From assembly GCA_017530365.1 (NCBI GenBank), contig JAFXMK010000018.1:147622-211621 (forward strand): 64,000 nucleotides of DNA, in the 5' to 3' direction. This document shows, one piece after another, positions 31,812 to 39,270 of this stretch. The notes under the pieces are model-generated. The model was not told where the DNA came from. It did no database searches and saw only the letters and a program-made list of their open reading frames with translations. Both the position numbers and the translations under genes were made by a program. Each line of letters begins with the position of its first letter. Position 1 is the stretch's first letter. The DNA is from Bacteroidales bacterium. Its GTDB lineage: Bacteria; Bacteroidota; Bacteroidia; Bacteroidales; F082.

Positions 31812-31819
31812 TAATTTTG
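31812..31819 (+). promoter_or_regulatory. Promoter -7 box (TAATTTTG) of tRNA-Gly
   Basis: TAATTTTG followed by CATC, 9 nt before the tRNA 5' end. Confidence 0.65.
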
Positions 31820-31828
31820 CATCGTGTT

Positions 31829-31901
31829 GCGAATGTAGCTCAGTTGGTAGAGCATCAGCTTCCCAAGCTGAGGGTCGCGGGTTCGAACCCCGTTATTCGC
31901 T
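31829..31901 (+). tRNA. tRNA-Gly (anticodon CCC)
   Basis: Acceptor GCGAATG pairs with TATTCGC, discriminator T as usual for bacterial tRNA-Gly, D arm TAGCTCAGTTGGTAGA, anticodon stem TCAGC/GCTGA with loop TTCCCAA, T loop TTCGAAC. CCA not encoded. Confidence 0.96.
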
Positions 31902-31908
31902 CAAACAA

Positions 31909-31938
31909 GTAGAGACGTACCTTATGGCGCGTCTCTAC
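31909..31938 (+). repeat. Dispersed palindrome GTAGAGACG...CGTCTCTAC
   Basis: Perfect 9-bp inverted repeat with a 12-nt loop, followed by ATTTTAT, right after tRNA-Gly. It can act as terminator. The sequence resembles a palindromic repeat found in several bacterial phyla. Confidence 0.75.
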
Positions 31939-31953
31939 ATTTTATAATGGGGT

Positions 31954-33207
31954 TTAGGCAATAGGAGTGCCGCACTCAGGGCAGAACTTGCCAGTGGTCT
32001 CGGTGCCGCACTTCGGGCACTTCTTCGGACCTTCATCAGCTGGGATTGGCGTTCCGCATTCAGGGCAGAACTTGCCAGTGGTCTCAGTACCGCACTTCGG
32101 GCATTTCTTGGCTGCCTTAGGTGCTGGGAGAGGTTCGCCGCAGTTGGGGCAGAACTTGCCTGTGATAGGAGTGCCGCATTTGGGGCAAGGCACGCCTTGT
32201 GGTTGGTTAGGAACTTGAGTCTGGTATTGCGGGTGCTCTGGTGGCATCATGCTGCCGCCCATCATGTTACCTGCAGTGCCGAAGCCCATGCCGGCCATGC
32301 CGATGCCCATGAAGCCTGCGCCTGCACCTGCTTCGTTGCCGGCGGCGGTTCTCATGGTACCGAGAATGCTACCTCTAGCTTGAGCGGCGTTGGCACCAGC
32401 CTCGAATTCGTTGAGCTTCTGTTGGCTCTGTTCGTCGAGGGAGACGGATTCGATGAGGAAACTGACCAAACGAACGCCACGAGCACGGATGTCGGAGTCA
32501 AAGACGTTCTCGTCCATGAGCTTCTTCATGTCGGCTGTGCGGCTTGGCAACTCGAGTGCCCTGACTTGGTTTTCTTTGGTGCCGAAGGCGTTGATCACGG
32601 CTTGCAGGGCGGCAACCACCTCGCTGCGCATTTGCTCGGTAAGGGCGTCTTTCTTGACTACATTGCCCACACTGGCGTATTGGCGCATGAACAGAGCCAT
32701 ATCGTCAAGACGGAAGGTGTATTTACCATAGCAACGGATGTACAAGGTAAGAGGAGTCTCGCGGCCATTGGCTGGGTTGAAGCTGCCATGGTCCCAATCT
32801 TGGAACATGATCGGCGTAGCGGTGCCGAACTTGTTTCCCATGATCTCCTTGATGTTGAAGAAGAACACGGCCTGCTCCTTGGCGGGAGTGCCACCGTAGG
32901 TAAAACGCTGCCACATTTCCTTGAAGACCGGACCAAATTGGCCTCCAAAGAAAGAGGGTGATGAAGATTGGTCGAAGGTGTAAACGCCTTCTTCTGCGGT
33001 AGCGTCAAGGATGCTACCAGAGTCATAGATAACCGCCACTTGGCCTGGGGCCACGATGATACGGCTGCCTTTAGAGATCTGACCCGTCTTGGTGGTTTGC
33101 TTCACCATCAGGGTGTCCATATCCATGTTGTCACATTTGATAAGGTCTAACCATTGGTCTCTAAGAGTGCCGCCAATGGATCCGGCGATTGCTTTGATAA
33201 GTCCCAT
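31954..33207 (-). CDS. SPFH-domain protein with three C-terminal double-Cys zinc ribbons
   Basis: Protein of 417 aa. Residues about 1-290 form an SPFH/'virion core'-type module (GSRIIVAPGQVAVIYDSGSI, FFFNIKEIMGNKFGT, RCYGKYTFRLDD), as in YdjI-like proteins. A Gly/Met-rich linker (295-330) leads to three zinc ribbons (CPKCGTPITGKFCPNCG, then two identical CPKCGTETTGKFCPECG). No signal peptide. The two last ribbons are identical in protein and nearly so in DNA, so a recent duplication. Next upstream is a Tim44-like gene with its own ribbon. Relatives act in membrane-stress responses; role here unknown. Confidence 0.85.
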   Translation of the reverse strand: MGLIKAIAGSIGGTLRDQWLDLIKCDNMDMDTLMVKQTTKTGQISKGSRIIVAPGQVAVIYDSGSILDATAEEGVYTFDQSSSPSFFGGQFGPVFKEMWQRFTYGGTPAKEQAVFFFNIKEIMGNKFGTATPIMFQDWDHGSFNPANGRETPLTLYIRCYGKYTFRLDDMALFMRQYASVGNVVKKDALTEQMRSEVVAALQAVINAFGTKENQVRALELPSRTADMKKLMDENVFDSDIRARGVRLVSFLIESVSLDEQSQQKLNEFEAGANAAQARGSILGTMRTAAGNEAGAGAGFMGIGMAGMGFGTAGNMMGGSMMPPEHPQYQTQVPNQPQGVPCPKCGTPITGKFCPNCGEPLPAPKAAKKCPKCGTETTGKFCPECGTPIPADEGPKKCPKCGTETTGKFCPECGTPIA

Positions 33208-33249
33208 TTTTGATTATTTTAAAATTTATAATGATATTTTATTCAAACA

Positions 33250-33277
33250 TTCTTACTTCTTACTTCTTACTTCTTAA
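33250..33277 (-). repeat. Heptad tandem array (TTCTTAC unit) over the Tim44-like stop
   Basis: Four units TTCTTAC, TTCTTAC, TTCTTAC, TTCTTAA. On the minus strand the unit is GTAAGAA; one of its TAA triplets is the stop codon (33274-33276). Same unit as the array at 39243. Confidence 0.9.
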
Positions 33278-34179
33278 CTCCTCGCATGTATATCCGTCAA
33301 AACCCAATCGTGTTCACCGTTGGTGACAACGCTTCCGCAGTAGGGGCATTGACCGGAAGAGGTGATCTCGGTCGGAGCGCCGCAGTTGGGGCAATTGGTG
33401 ACGGAGTTGCCCTTACGGGTCGGATCGGTCTTTACGCCGGCCTTGCGGTTGAAGACCATCTCATAACGCATGTACCAATCGCGTCCCGGATCACTCTCCA
33501 ACACCTTCTTGGTGGCATCGTCGATGACATAGTCGCGCATGATGGCGTTGAGCCATACCACAAGAATTTCCTTCTCGCCGTCTTCCCTGAATGAATTCAA
33601 TGAGCAGTGCTTGATGCCGATCTTCTCGATCACGTTAGTCTTGCCCAGACGGATGTATTCATCCAGCTGCTGCTTGTGTTGGTTGAAAAGGTTTTCGCTT
33701 TCGAAGGGACGGATGGGCTTCCAGTCCTTGGTGGTCCAAGCTTCTTGGATCTTCATAAAGACCTCGCGGGCAAACCCGATGAACTTGTCGGAAGAGAAGT
33801 TCGGATCGTTGGCTTGGATTTGTGCAGCTACCGAGGCAGTGTTGTCGAAAACAAAATCATTATTGGCTTGGTTGTTTACCTGCTGGTTGATAAACGTACT
33901 GTCGGAGCCTTGTTTCTTTTTCTTACTTCTGAGGATGAAATAGGCGACAAGGATAATGACTAGTACGACCAATCCAGTGACGGGGTCGTTGATGAACAGG
34001 CCAAGAAGGTAACCTACCAGTGCACCGATGCCGTCTCCATCGCCAAAGTCGCCACCGCCAGAGCTATAGCGGTTCTGATTTCCCACGTCACCAAAAGCGA
34101 AAGTGCAAGCGAGTAGGCTTAAAATCAATAAGATAAACGGTAGATGTTGCTGTATTTTTTTCAAAAAGCTCTTTTTCAT
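33274..34179 (-). CDS. Tim44-like membrane protein with zinc ribbon
   Basis: Protein of 301 aa. An N-terminal signal or anchor (MKKSFLKKIQQHLPFILLILSLLAC), a Gly/Asp/Ser-rich segment, a TM helix (about 70-92, GLVVLVIILVAYFIL) and then a Tim44/MRPL45-like domain (about 120-255, FIGFAREVFMKIQEAWTTKDWKPIRPFESENLF). A C-terminal zinc ribbon (CPNCGAP ... CPYCGS) follows. Start chosen at the signal ATG behind a -7 box (34198). It probably pairs with the SPFH gene 66 bp downstream; both end in Cys4 ribbons. The tail HARS is read from the edge of a heptad array. Confidence 0.83.
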   Translation of the reverse strand: MKKSFLKKIQQHLPFILLILSLLACTFAFGDVGNQNRYSSGGGDFGDGDGIGALVGYLLGLFINDPVTGLVVLVIILVAYFILRSKKKKQGSDSTFINQQVNNQANNDFVFDNTASVAAQIQANDPNFSSDKFIGFAREVFMKIQEAWTTKDWKPIRPFESENLFNQHKQQLDEYIRLGKTNVIEKIGIKHCSLNSFREDGEKEILVVWLNAIMRDYVIDDATKKVLESDPGRDWYMRYEMVFNRKAGVKTDPTRKGNSVTNCPNCGAPTEITSSGQCPYCGSVVTNGEHDWVLTDIHARS

Positions 34180-34197
34180 ATTTGTAAAATTGAAAAG

Positions 34198-34205
34198 CAA
34201 AGATA
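34198..34205 (-). promoter_or_regulatory. Promoter -7 box (TATCTTTG) of the Tim44-like gene
   Basis: TATCTTTG on the minus strand, 18 nt from the ATG at 34179. Confidence 0.62.
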
Positions 34206-34246
34206 ATAAAAAATATTAAAAATGACTAATTATGCGAAAAAAACTC

Positions 34247-34254
34247 TATATTTG
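34247..34254 (+). promoter_or_regulatory. Promoter -7 box (TATATTTG) of tRNA-Val
   Basis: TATATTTG followed by CAGCCG, 11 nt before the tRNA 5' end. Confidence 0.65.
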
Positions 34255-34265
34255 CAGCCGCAATT

Positions 34266-34340
34266 GGGAGCTTAGCTCAGTTGGTTCAGAGCATCGCCCT
34301 TACAAGGCGGGGGTCGTTGGTTCGAGTCCAACAGTTCCCA
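34266..34340 (+). tRNA. tRNA-Val (anticodon TAC)
   Basis: Acceptor GGGAGCT pairs with AGTTCCC (one G-T), discriminator A, D arm TAGCTCAGTTGGTTCAGA, anticodon stem TCGCC/GGCGG with loop CTTACAA, T loop TTCGAGT. 75 nt; CCA not encoded. Confidence 0.96.
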
Positions 34341-34344
34341 CAAA

Positions 34345-34382
34345 AAGAAGGAGCCGTGATATCACGGCTCCTTCTTCGTTTT
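34345..34382. terminator. Bidirectional terminator (perfect 32-bp palindrome)
   Basis: AAGAAGGAGCCGTGAT is directly followed by its inverse complement (34345-34376). It ends both tRNA-Val (+) and, with a T run on the other strand, the lipoprotein gene at 34400 (-). Confidence 0.92.
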
Positions 34383-34399
34383 CACAAGAAATGAGATGC

Positions 34400-35332
34400 T
34401 TATTCTTTATAGACCTCAAGGATGTTGACGATGTCGTCACCGAAAGGTCCTTCCACCCATACACGTCCGATCTTTTCGTCAATTTTCTTGATCTTGTAGC
34501 CAGCCTTATAACTGCTGGTGAAGATGGCATACACTTCATCGCCGACCTTAAGGTTCTGCTTCAAAGGAACGACTTTACAAGCACTTCTCTTGAAGACCTT
34601 GATCTTTCCAGCAAATCCTTTTAACAGCACTTTGTCGTCAGTGCAGCTAACGAGAATTCCGGCTTCATAGCTGCCGTCGCCGGTGACGACGATCTGTGCG
34701 CCAGGTTGCCATTCGCCGTCCTTCAGGACGGTGAAGGTGTTGGGCAGGATCTGCTCGTTGGCGTGTTCGTTGGCAAAGCCTTTGCCGTCGTCTTTGTAAT
34801 CCAGGTCGAGGTAGTCAACCTTTGGGGAGTCAGGTTTTGAGGCATCGGTGACGATAGCACGTTGCATGCCTGATCCGGTTTGCCACCAAGTCAGGAGGAT
34901 GTCGCCTTTTTTGGCTGTCTGGCCTCCTGGAAGCGGGATGATGAGGGCATTCGGCATCTCCACATCGGAGCCAAAGTCCTTTACGATGGATTTGGTCTCG
35001 CCAACGCTAGCAACCGTTGTCCTGTAAAAAATGTAGGTTTCGTTTGCTGGATTGTCCGATTCCTTAAGCTTTGAAGGATAGAAGGTGTGGATGGAGAGGG
35101 CGGATTGTCCTTCCTCAAGACCTTCATTAGTGTTGCCTTCCGGGAAGTCCCATGGGAACACGGGCTCCTTGACTTCCTCAACAACTTCAACAGCCTCTAC
35201 AGCCTCTGGTGTGGATTGCTGAACTTCTGGGGATTCTTCTTTGTCTTTGTTGTCTTTAGGGGTGGAATTGCCACAACCTACCATCGTCATAGCCAATGGC
35301 AGTGCGATGGCAAACAAAAATGTTTTTTTCAT
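34400..35332 (-). CDS. Lipoprotein with two SH3/Tudor-like modules
   Basis: Protein of 310 aa, not recognised as a named family. Signal with lipobox MVGC (Cys20), then an acidic Glu/Val-rich linker (about 25-57). The C-terminal half contains two similar small beta modules: WQPGAQIVVTGDGSYEAGILV (about 210-255) and LKVGDEVYAIFTSSYKAGYKIKKI (about 260-305). Both have the 'G(D/A)xVxAxxxxxYxAGxI' pattern typical of Tudor/Agenet SH3-like barrels. An exported lipoprotein with such folds is unusual; a role as protein- or glycan-binding scaffold is a guess. Confidence 0.7.
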   Translation of the reverse strand: MKKTFLFAIALPLAMTMVGCGNSTPKDNKDKEESPEVQQSTPEAVEAVEVVEEVKEPVFPWDFPEGNTNEGLEEGQSALSIHTFYPSKLKESDNPANETYIFYRTTVASVGETKSIVKDFGSDVEMPNALIIPLPGGQTAKKGDILLTWWQTGSGMQRAIVTDASKPDSPKVDYLDLDYKDDGKGFANEHANEQILPNTFTVLKDGEWQPGAQIVVTGDGSYEAGILVSCTDDKVLLKGFAGKIKVFKRSACKVVPLKQNLKVGDEVYAIFTSSYKAGYKIKKIDEKIGRVWVEGPFGDDIVNILEVYKE

Positions 35333-35359
35333 GATTTGATAGCTTTAAGTATTGATTTG

Positions 35360-37258
35360 TTATTGTTGGCTTATCAGTGTCTTTTTGTTGATGAGCTTGC
35401 CGTTTTCGTTCAGGCCTTGGATGATGTAAACACCATCGTGCAAGGATTCCAGGTCGGTGGTGTTGAGGAGTTGCCCCTTCATATTATAGATCTTCAAGAT
35501 GGTAACGATGGACTGTTTTTCGTTTTCGGGGATGCCGGTGACTTCGACAAAAACATAGTTCTCACCTGTTGGAGTCAGTGCGAAATCAGATTCGCCGTTT
35601 TCATAAACAGCGGTAAGCTGGTACTTGAAATCTCCGATGTCAGTTGCATCGAAGTATGATAATACGTCAGGAGCGACTTCGATGATCACTGTGGCTTGGG
35701 TAATGAGATCCTGACGGTACAAATTGTATCTAATGGGCAATCCTCTAGGAGCGTCCCAACTGAGTTGAGCTCCAAATTGTTGCGTGTTTGTATCAAATAC
35801 ATATTGACATTGGAAATTTGTTGGGGCATAGCATGGGGTTGGTGGGGTGGGAGGAGTGATTTCGCCCATCTCGCCTTTTTCTCCGAAGTTCTGTCCGTAA
35901 AGTCCGCCAGGACCACCTCCGACGACAGCATCGGTTGAGTTTACCCACGCGATAATGTTTTGTCCGTTATGGAAACCAGTAGTGTATTCGCACCCTGTCT
36001 TGCTGTATGTGTTTGAGCATAGCTGGGTGTTCCATATTGTGTTTCCATCCATGTCGAATCCTTGAGCTTCAACGGTTGCTTGGCTTCCTGATGTTTGGCC
36101 GATGCCTTTGAAATAAGAAATTGCGAAGCCGCCGCCATATTCAAAAGCGTCAATGTTATAGCCTCCGCAAGGTACGGTCCCGTTGTCAAGCACGAGGATG
36201 CCGTCGTCCCAAAGCCTTTCACCGTCAGATGTGATACGGTTTATGTAAAGCTTGCACTCGGATTGTGAGTAGTCGTCGGTTTGCTCATAGAAAAGTATGA
36301 TATCATGTGAAACGGGATCAACAGTGGCACCGGCGCCGGTGTATAAGTTGTCGTAGTCAGGGGAGTGGACAGGAACTCCGTTGGTGTCCAAGATGGTAGA
36401 GGCTCCGTTTTGGTTGAAGTGGAACACATACACATTGAAATTATTCAAAGCTGGATGCCAGATGTAAACGTAGCCGCCCCCCATACCGTCGGATATGGCG
36501 TAATGGAGATAGGTCACTTGGAAAGATTGAGATGACATCAGTAATGTCTCAGGACTGAACTGAGTGCCGTCGGGATTGTAACCAGCGACGTATATCTCTT
36601 TGTCAGTGTAAAAACCGTTTCCGCATTTTTCGTAAGTCACGAAGACACGGTTGTCGTGGCTTAAGGTGAGTTGTCCGTACATGCACCTTTGTCCTCCATT
36701 GTCGGAGATGGTAATGACAGGACCTGCAGTGTTGTTGAGATACTGTAAATAGAGATTGCTGTAGTCGAAGCCGAGAGCCCAAATGCCGCCATCGTCGGTG
36801 GCGATGACTTCGGCGCGAGAGAAGCCAAGTCCACCGAAAAGTTGCTCGCCTTGCTCACCCCATGCAAAGGTGCCATCTGGGTTGATTTTCACAGCGTAAG
36901 TGTTGCCGTCATAGTCGGCGAAACAGCTCACCACGCCGCCATCGGTAGTAGTCGCCATGGCAACGCCTTCCGACATGGAAGAGAACTCGTGTCCTGCGAT
37001 GTGGATACCGTCTTCACCCCATTGAGGAACGCCTTCGGAATTAAGGCGCTGCAATGTTGGTGACCATCCGTTGCCACCTACAAAGCTGCACCACTGTAAG
37101 TAAGTGTCGCCAGTAATAGAATTGGTGGCGAGGTAGATTTCACCAGCATCCGCCGAGGTGTTGGCGAGAAAAGTGTTTTGAGCTGGGTTGTTGACCCATT
37201 GTGCTTGCATTGTCGTCAAGGCAAACAAGCCTGCAAAAAGTATTAATAGTTTCTTCAT
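35360..37258 (-). CDS. T9SS cargo, first of two tandem paralogues
   Basis: Protein of 632 aa with signal peptide (to MQAQ, residue 20). Residues about 20-470 are blades of a propeller-like domain (GVPQWGEDGIHI, GVVSCFADYDGNTYAVKIN, GGGYVYIWHPALNNF, NRITSDGERLWDDGILVLDNG). Then comes a fibronectin type III-like module (PTNFQCQY ... LSWDAPRGLPIRYNLYRQD, about 490-580), and a T9SS sorting domain (TILKIYNMKGQLLNTTDLESLHDGVYIIQG). It is clearly homologous over its length to the next gene, 19 bp upstream. The two form an operon from a duplication. Function unknown; exported surface protein. Confidence 0.83.
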   Translation of the reverse strand: MKKLLILFAGLFALTTMQAQWVNNPAQNTFLANTSADAGEIYLATNSITGDTYLQWCSFVGGNGWSPTLQRLNSEGVPQWGEDGIHIAGHEFSSMSEGVAMATTTDGGVVSCFADYDGNTYAVKINPDGTFAWGEQGEQLFGGLGFSRAEVIATDDGGIWALGFDYSNLYLQYLNNTAGPVITISDNGGQRCMYGQLTLSHDNRVFVTYEKCGNGFYTDKEIYVAGYNPDGTQFSPETLLMSSQSFQVTYLHYAISDGMGGGYVYIWHPALNNFNVYVFHFNQNGASTILDTNGVPVHSPDYDNLYTGAGATVDPVSHDIILFYEQTDDYSQSECKLYINRITSDGERLWDDGILVLDNGTVPCGGYNIDAFEYGGGFAISYFKGIGQTSGSQATVEAQGFDMDGNTIWNTQLCSNTYSKTGCEYTTGFHNGQNIIAWVNSTDAVVGGGPGGLYGQNFGEKGEMGEITPPTPPTPCYAPTNFQCQYVFDTNTQQFGAQLSWDAPRGLPIRYNLYRQDLITQATVIIEVAPDVLSYFDATDIGDFKYQLTAVYENGESDFALTPTGENYVFVEVTGIPENEKQSIVTILKIYNMKGQLLNTTDLESLHDGVYIIQGLNENGKLINKKTLISQQ

Positions 37259-37277
37259 GTTGATATGTTTTTTGAAA

Positions 37278-39128
37278 TTAATTTACAATCAATCTGCGAG
37301 TGATTGGTTTTCCGTCAGCAGTCACTCCCTGGATGATGTAAACACCACTTTTCAAAACCTTGCTATCGTTTGTTTTGAGGCGTTGACCACTCATGGTGTA
37401 AATCCCAGTGATGGTAACATTTTCTTCGGAAGTGTTTTCAGAAGCAGAGGTCACGGTGATGAAGAGATAGTCGTCGCCAGTCTGGGTGAGTGCATATTCC
37501 GACTCGCAGTCCTCATAAACGGCGGTAAGCTTGTACATATAGTCGCCAGGTTCCAGCTCATCAAAATAGGAGTTGAATTCTGGATCAATTTCAATGACTT
37601 CTTTACGGTCAGTACGGTAGAGGTTGTAGTGGAGCGGGGTTGTTTCGGGAGCATCCCATGAAACCGTGACACCGAACATCGTCTCGGTATAGATGTACTC
37701 ACCATTGAAATTGGTTGGCGGGTTGCATGGTGCTGGTGGAGTGGGAGGTGTGATTTCTCCCATAGTGCCGTCCCAGCCGATGTTTTGGCCATATAGGCCG
37801 CCGTCTTGGGCGTTTACCCACGCCACGATATTCTGTCCATTGTGGAAACCAGAGGTGTTCTCGTCGCCGGTCTTCGGATAGGTGCTTCTGCACATCTGGG
37901 TGTTCCAAACCACATTGCCATCCATGTCGAAGCCCGTTGCCTCAATGGTTTCCTGATAGGCGCCTGAAACAGCCTTATGGTATATCACGGAGAAGCCTTC
38001 ACCATATTCGAAAGCATCAATACGGAGACCACCGCATTGTGTGGTGCCGTTGTCAAGCACGAGAATGCCGTCATCCCAAGGCTTTTCACCAGTAGCGGTG
38101 ATGCGGTTGATCCAAATCTTGTATTGCGATTGCGAATAGGAGTCAGTCTGTCGGTACACCAAGAGCAAGTCGTGGCTTATCGGGTCAACCGTGGGATAGG
38201 CGGTGATAAAAAAACTGTTTTGGTCAGGTTGGTGGACTGTAACTCCGTTAGGCTCAAAGATAGTCGCTGCGCCGTTCTCATTGAAATGCGTGACGTAAAC
38301 GTTGTAAACGCCGCCAATGCCGTTGTGATATTGAAAAACGTATGCGCCTCCCATACCGTCGGAGATTGCATAGTGAATATAGCTCATGCCAACGGTTTGT
38401 TGTCCAAGCAACAGTGTCTCAGGATAGATTCGTTCGCCATCTTTGTTGTATCCTGCGACGTAGATTTCCTTGTTGTAATTAGTGTAACCTTGAAGGGTCT
38501 GCTTGGCGTACACCACAAAGACGCCGTTGTCAGCTGGAACCAATTTGCCGTTGGTGCATTTTTTAGTGAGATCAGCGATGGTGGTCATGGACCTTAGTGT
38601 CCCATCAGCGTCAACATATTGTAGGTAAGATATGTCCATGTCGGTGCCGAGTGCCCAGAATCCGCCGTCGTCACCGGCAAGTAGCTCAGAACGGCCGCCT
38701 CCCTCGCCGTTGAAGAGGAGCATGCCATCAGTGCCCCATGGCGTGCTGCCGTCAGCGTTGATTTTCACCACCCAGTGCTTTGCTTCGGCAGAGCGGAACA
38801 TGCTCACCACCGAGCCGTCGGAGAGGGCTGCGAGAGCATAGCCAGGCGACCAAGTGGCGAGGTTAGGCGTGGTGATGTGAACGCCATCATTGCTCCATTG
38901 CGGAACACCGGCGGCGTCAAGGTATTGCAACTTGGGCGACCATCCGTTGTCCGACATGCTGGTCCATTGTACGAAGGTGCCGCCATCAGGGGATGTTGCG
39001 ACTCGTATTTCCGCAGCACTGTTTTCGCAATTGGCGATGAAAGTGTTGGCGCTGGGATTGTTGACCCATTGGGCTTGCAGGAAGGTAATAGTAAACAAAG
39101 CTGTTGCGAGTAGTACAAGTTTTCTCAT
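37278..39128 (-). CDS. T9SS cargo, second of two tandem paralogues
   Basis: Protein of 616 aa with signal peptide (to LQAQ, residue 20), same architecture as its neighbour: N-terminal propeller-like repeats (GVPQWSNDGVHI, GSVVSMFRSAEAKHWVVKINADG, NRITATGEKPWDDGILVLDNG), an Fn3-like module (PTNFNGEYIY ... VSWDAPETTPLHYNLYRTD) and a T9SS sorting domain (TITGIYTMSGQRLKTNDSKVLKSGVYIIQG). Catalytic residues not evident. A -7 box at 39158 makes this the leading gene of the pair. Confidence 0.83.
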   Translation of the reverse strand: MRKLVLLATALFTITFLQAQWVNNPSANTFIANCENSAAEIRVATSPDGGTFVQWTSMSDNGWSPKLQYLDAAGVPQWSNDGVHITTPNLATWSPGYALAALSDGSVVSMFRSAEAKHWVVKINADGSTPWGTDGMLLFNGEGGGRSELLAGDDGGFWALGTDMDISYLQYVDADGTLRSMTTIADLTKKCTNGKLVPADNGVFVVYAKQTLQGYTNYNKEIYVAGYNKDGERIYPETLLLGQQTVGMSYIHYAISDGMGGAYVFQYHNGIGGVYNVYVTHFNENGAATIFEPNGVTVHQPDQNSFFITAYPTVDPISHDLLLVYRQTDSYSQSQYKIWINRITATGEKPWDDGILVLDNGTTQCGGLRIDAFEYGEGFSVIYHKAVSGAYQETIEATGFDMDGNVVWNTQMCRSTYPKTGDENTSGFHNGQNIVAWVNAQDGGLYGQNIGWDGTMGEITPPTPPAPCNPPTNFNGEYIYTETMFGVTVSWDAPETTPLHYNLYRTDRKEVIEIDPEFNSYFDELEPGDYMYKLTAVYEDCESEYALTQTGDDYLFITVTSASENTSEENVTITGIYTMSGQRLKTNDSKVLKSGVYIIQGVTADGKPITRRLIVN

Positions 39129-39157
39129 ATAGATCAGTTTTTAGATATACCTTACCG

Positions 39158-39165
39158 CAAAAGTA
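39158..39165 (-). promoter_or_regulatory. Promoter -7 box (TACTTTTG) of the T9SS paralogue pair
   Basis: TACTTTTG on the minus strand followed by CGG, 29 nt upstream of the ATG at 39128. Confidence 0.62.
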
Positions 39166-39196
39166 AAAAAAATGTTTCTTTTATAAAAAGGAATCA

Positions 39197-39244
39197 TAAA
39201 AAAAGCCTGCCCCTTCAGGATCATACTCCTTCCAGGACAGGCTT
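39197..39244 (-). terminator. Intrinsic terminator of the MFS gene
   Basis: AAGCCTG (39203-39209) / CAGGCTT (39238-39244) outer stem with an inner AGGA/TCCT stem, and a seven-T run on the minus strand. It lies just past the heptad array. Confidence 0.8.
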
Positions 39245-39270
39245 CTTACTTCTCTCTTCTTACTTCTTAC
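39243..39270 (-). repeat. Heptad tandem array (TTCTTAC unit) over the MFS stop
   Basis: Units TTCTTAC, TTCTCTC, TTCTTAC, TTCTTAC. The MFS stop codon (39267-39269) is the TAA of the last unit read on the minus strand. Confidence 0.88.
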
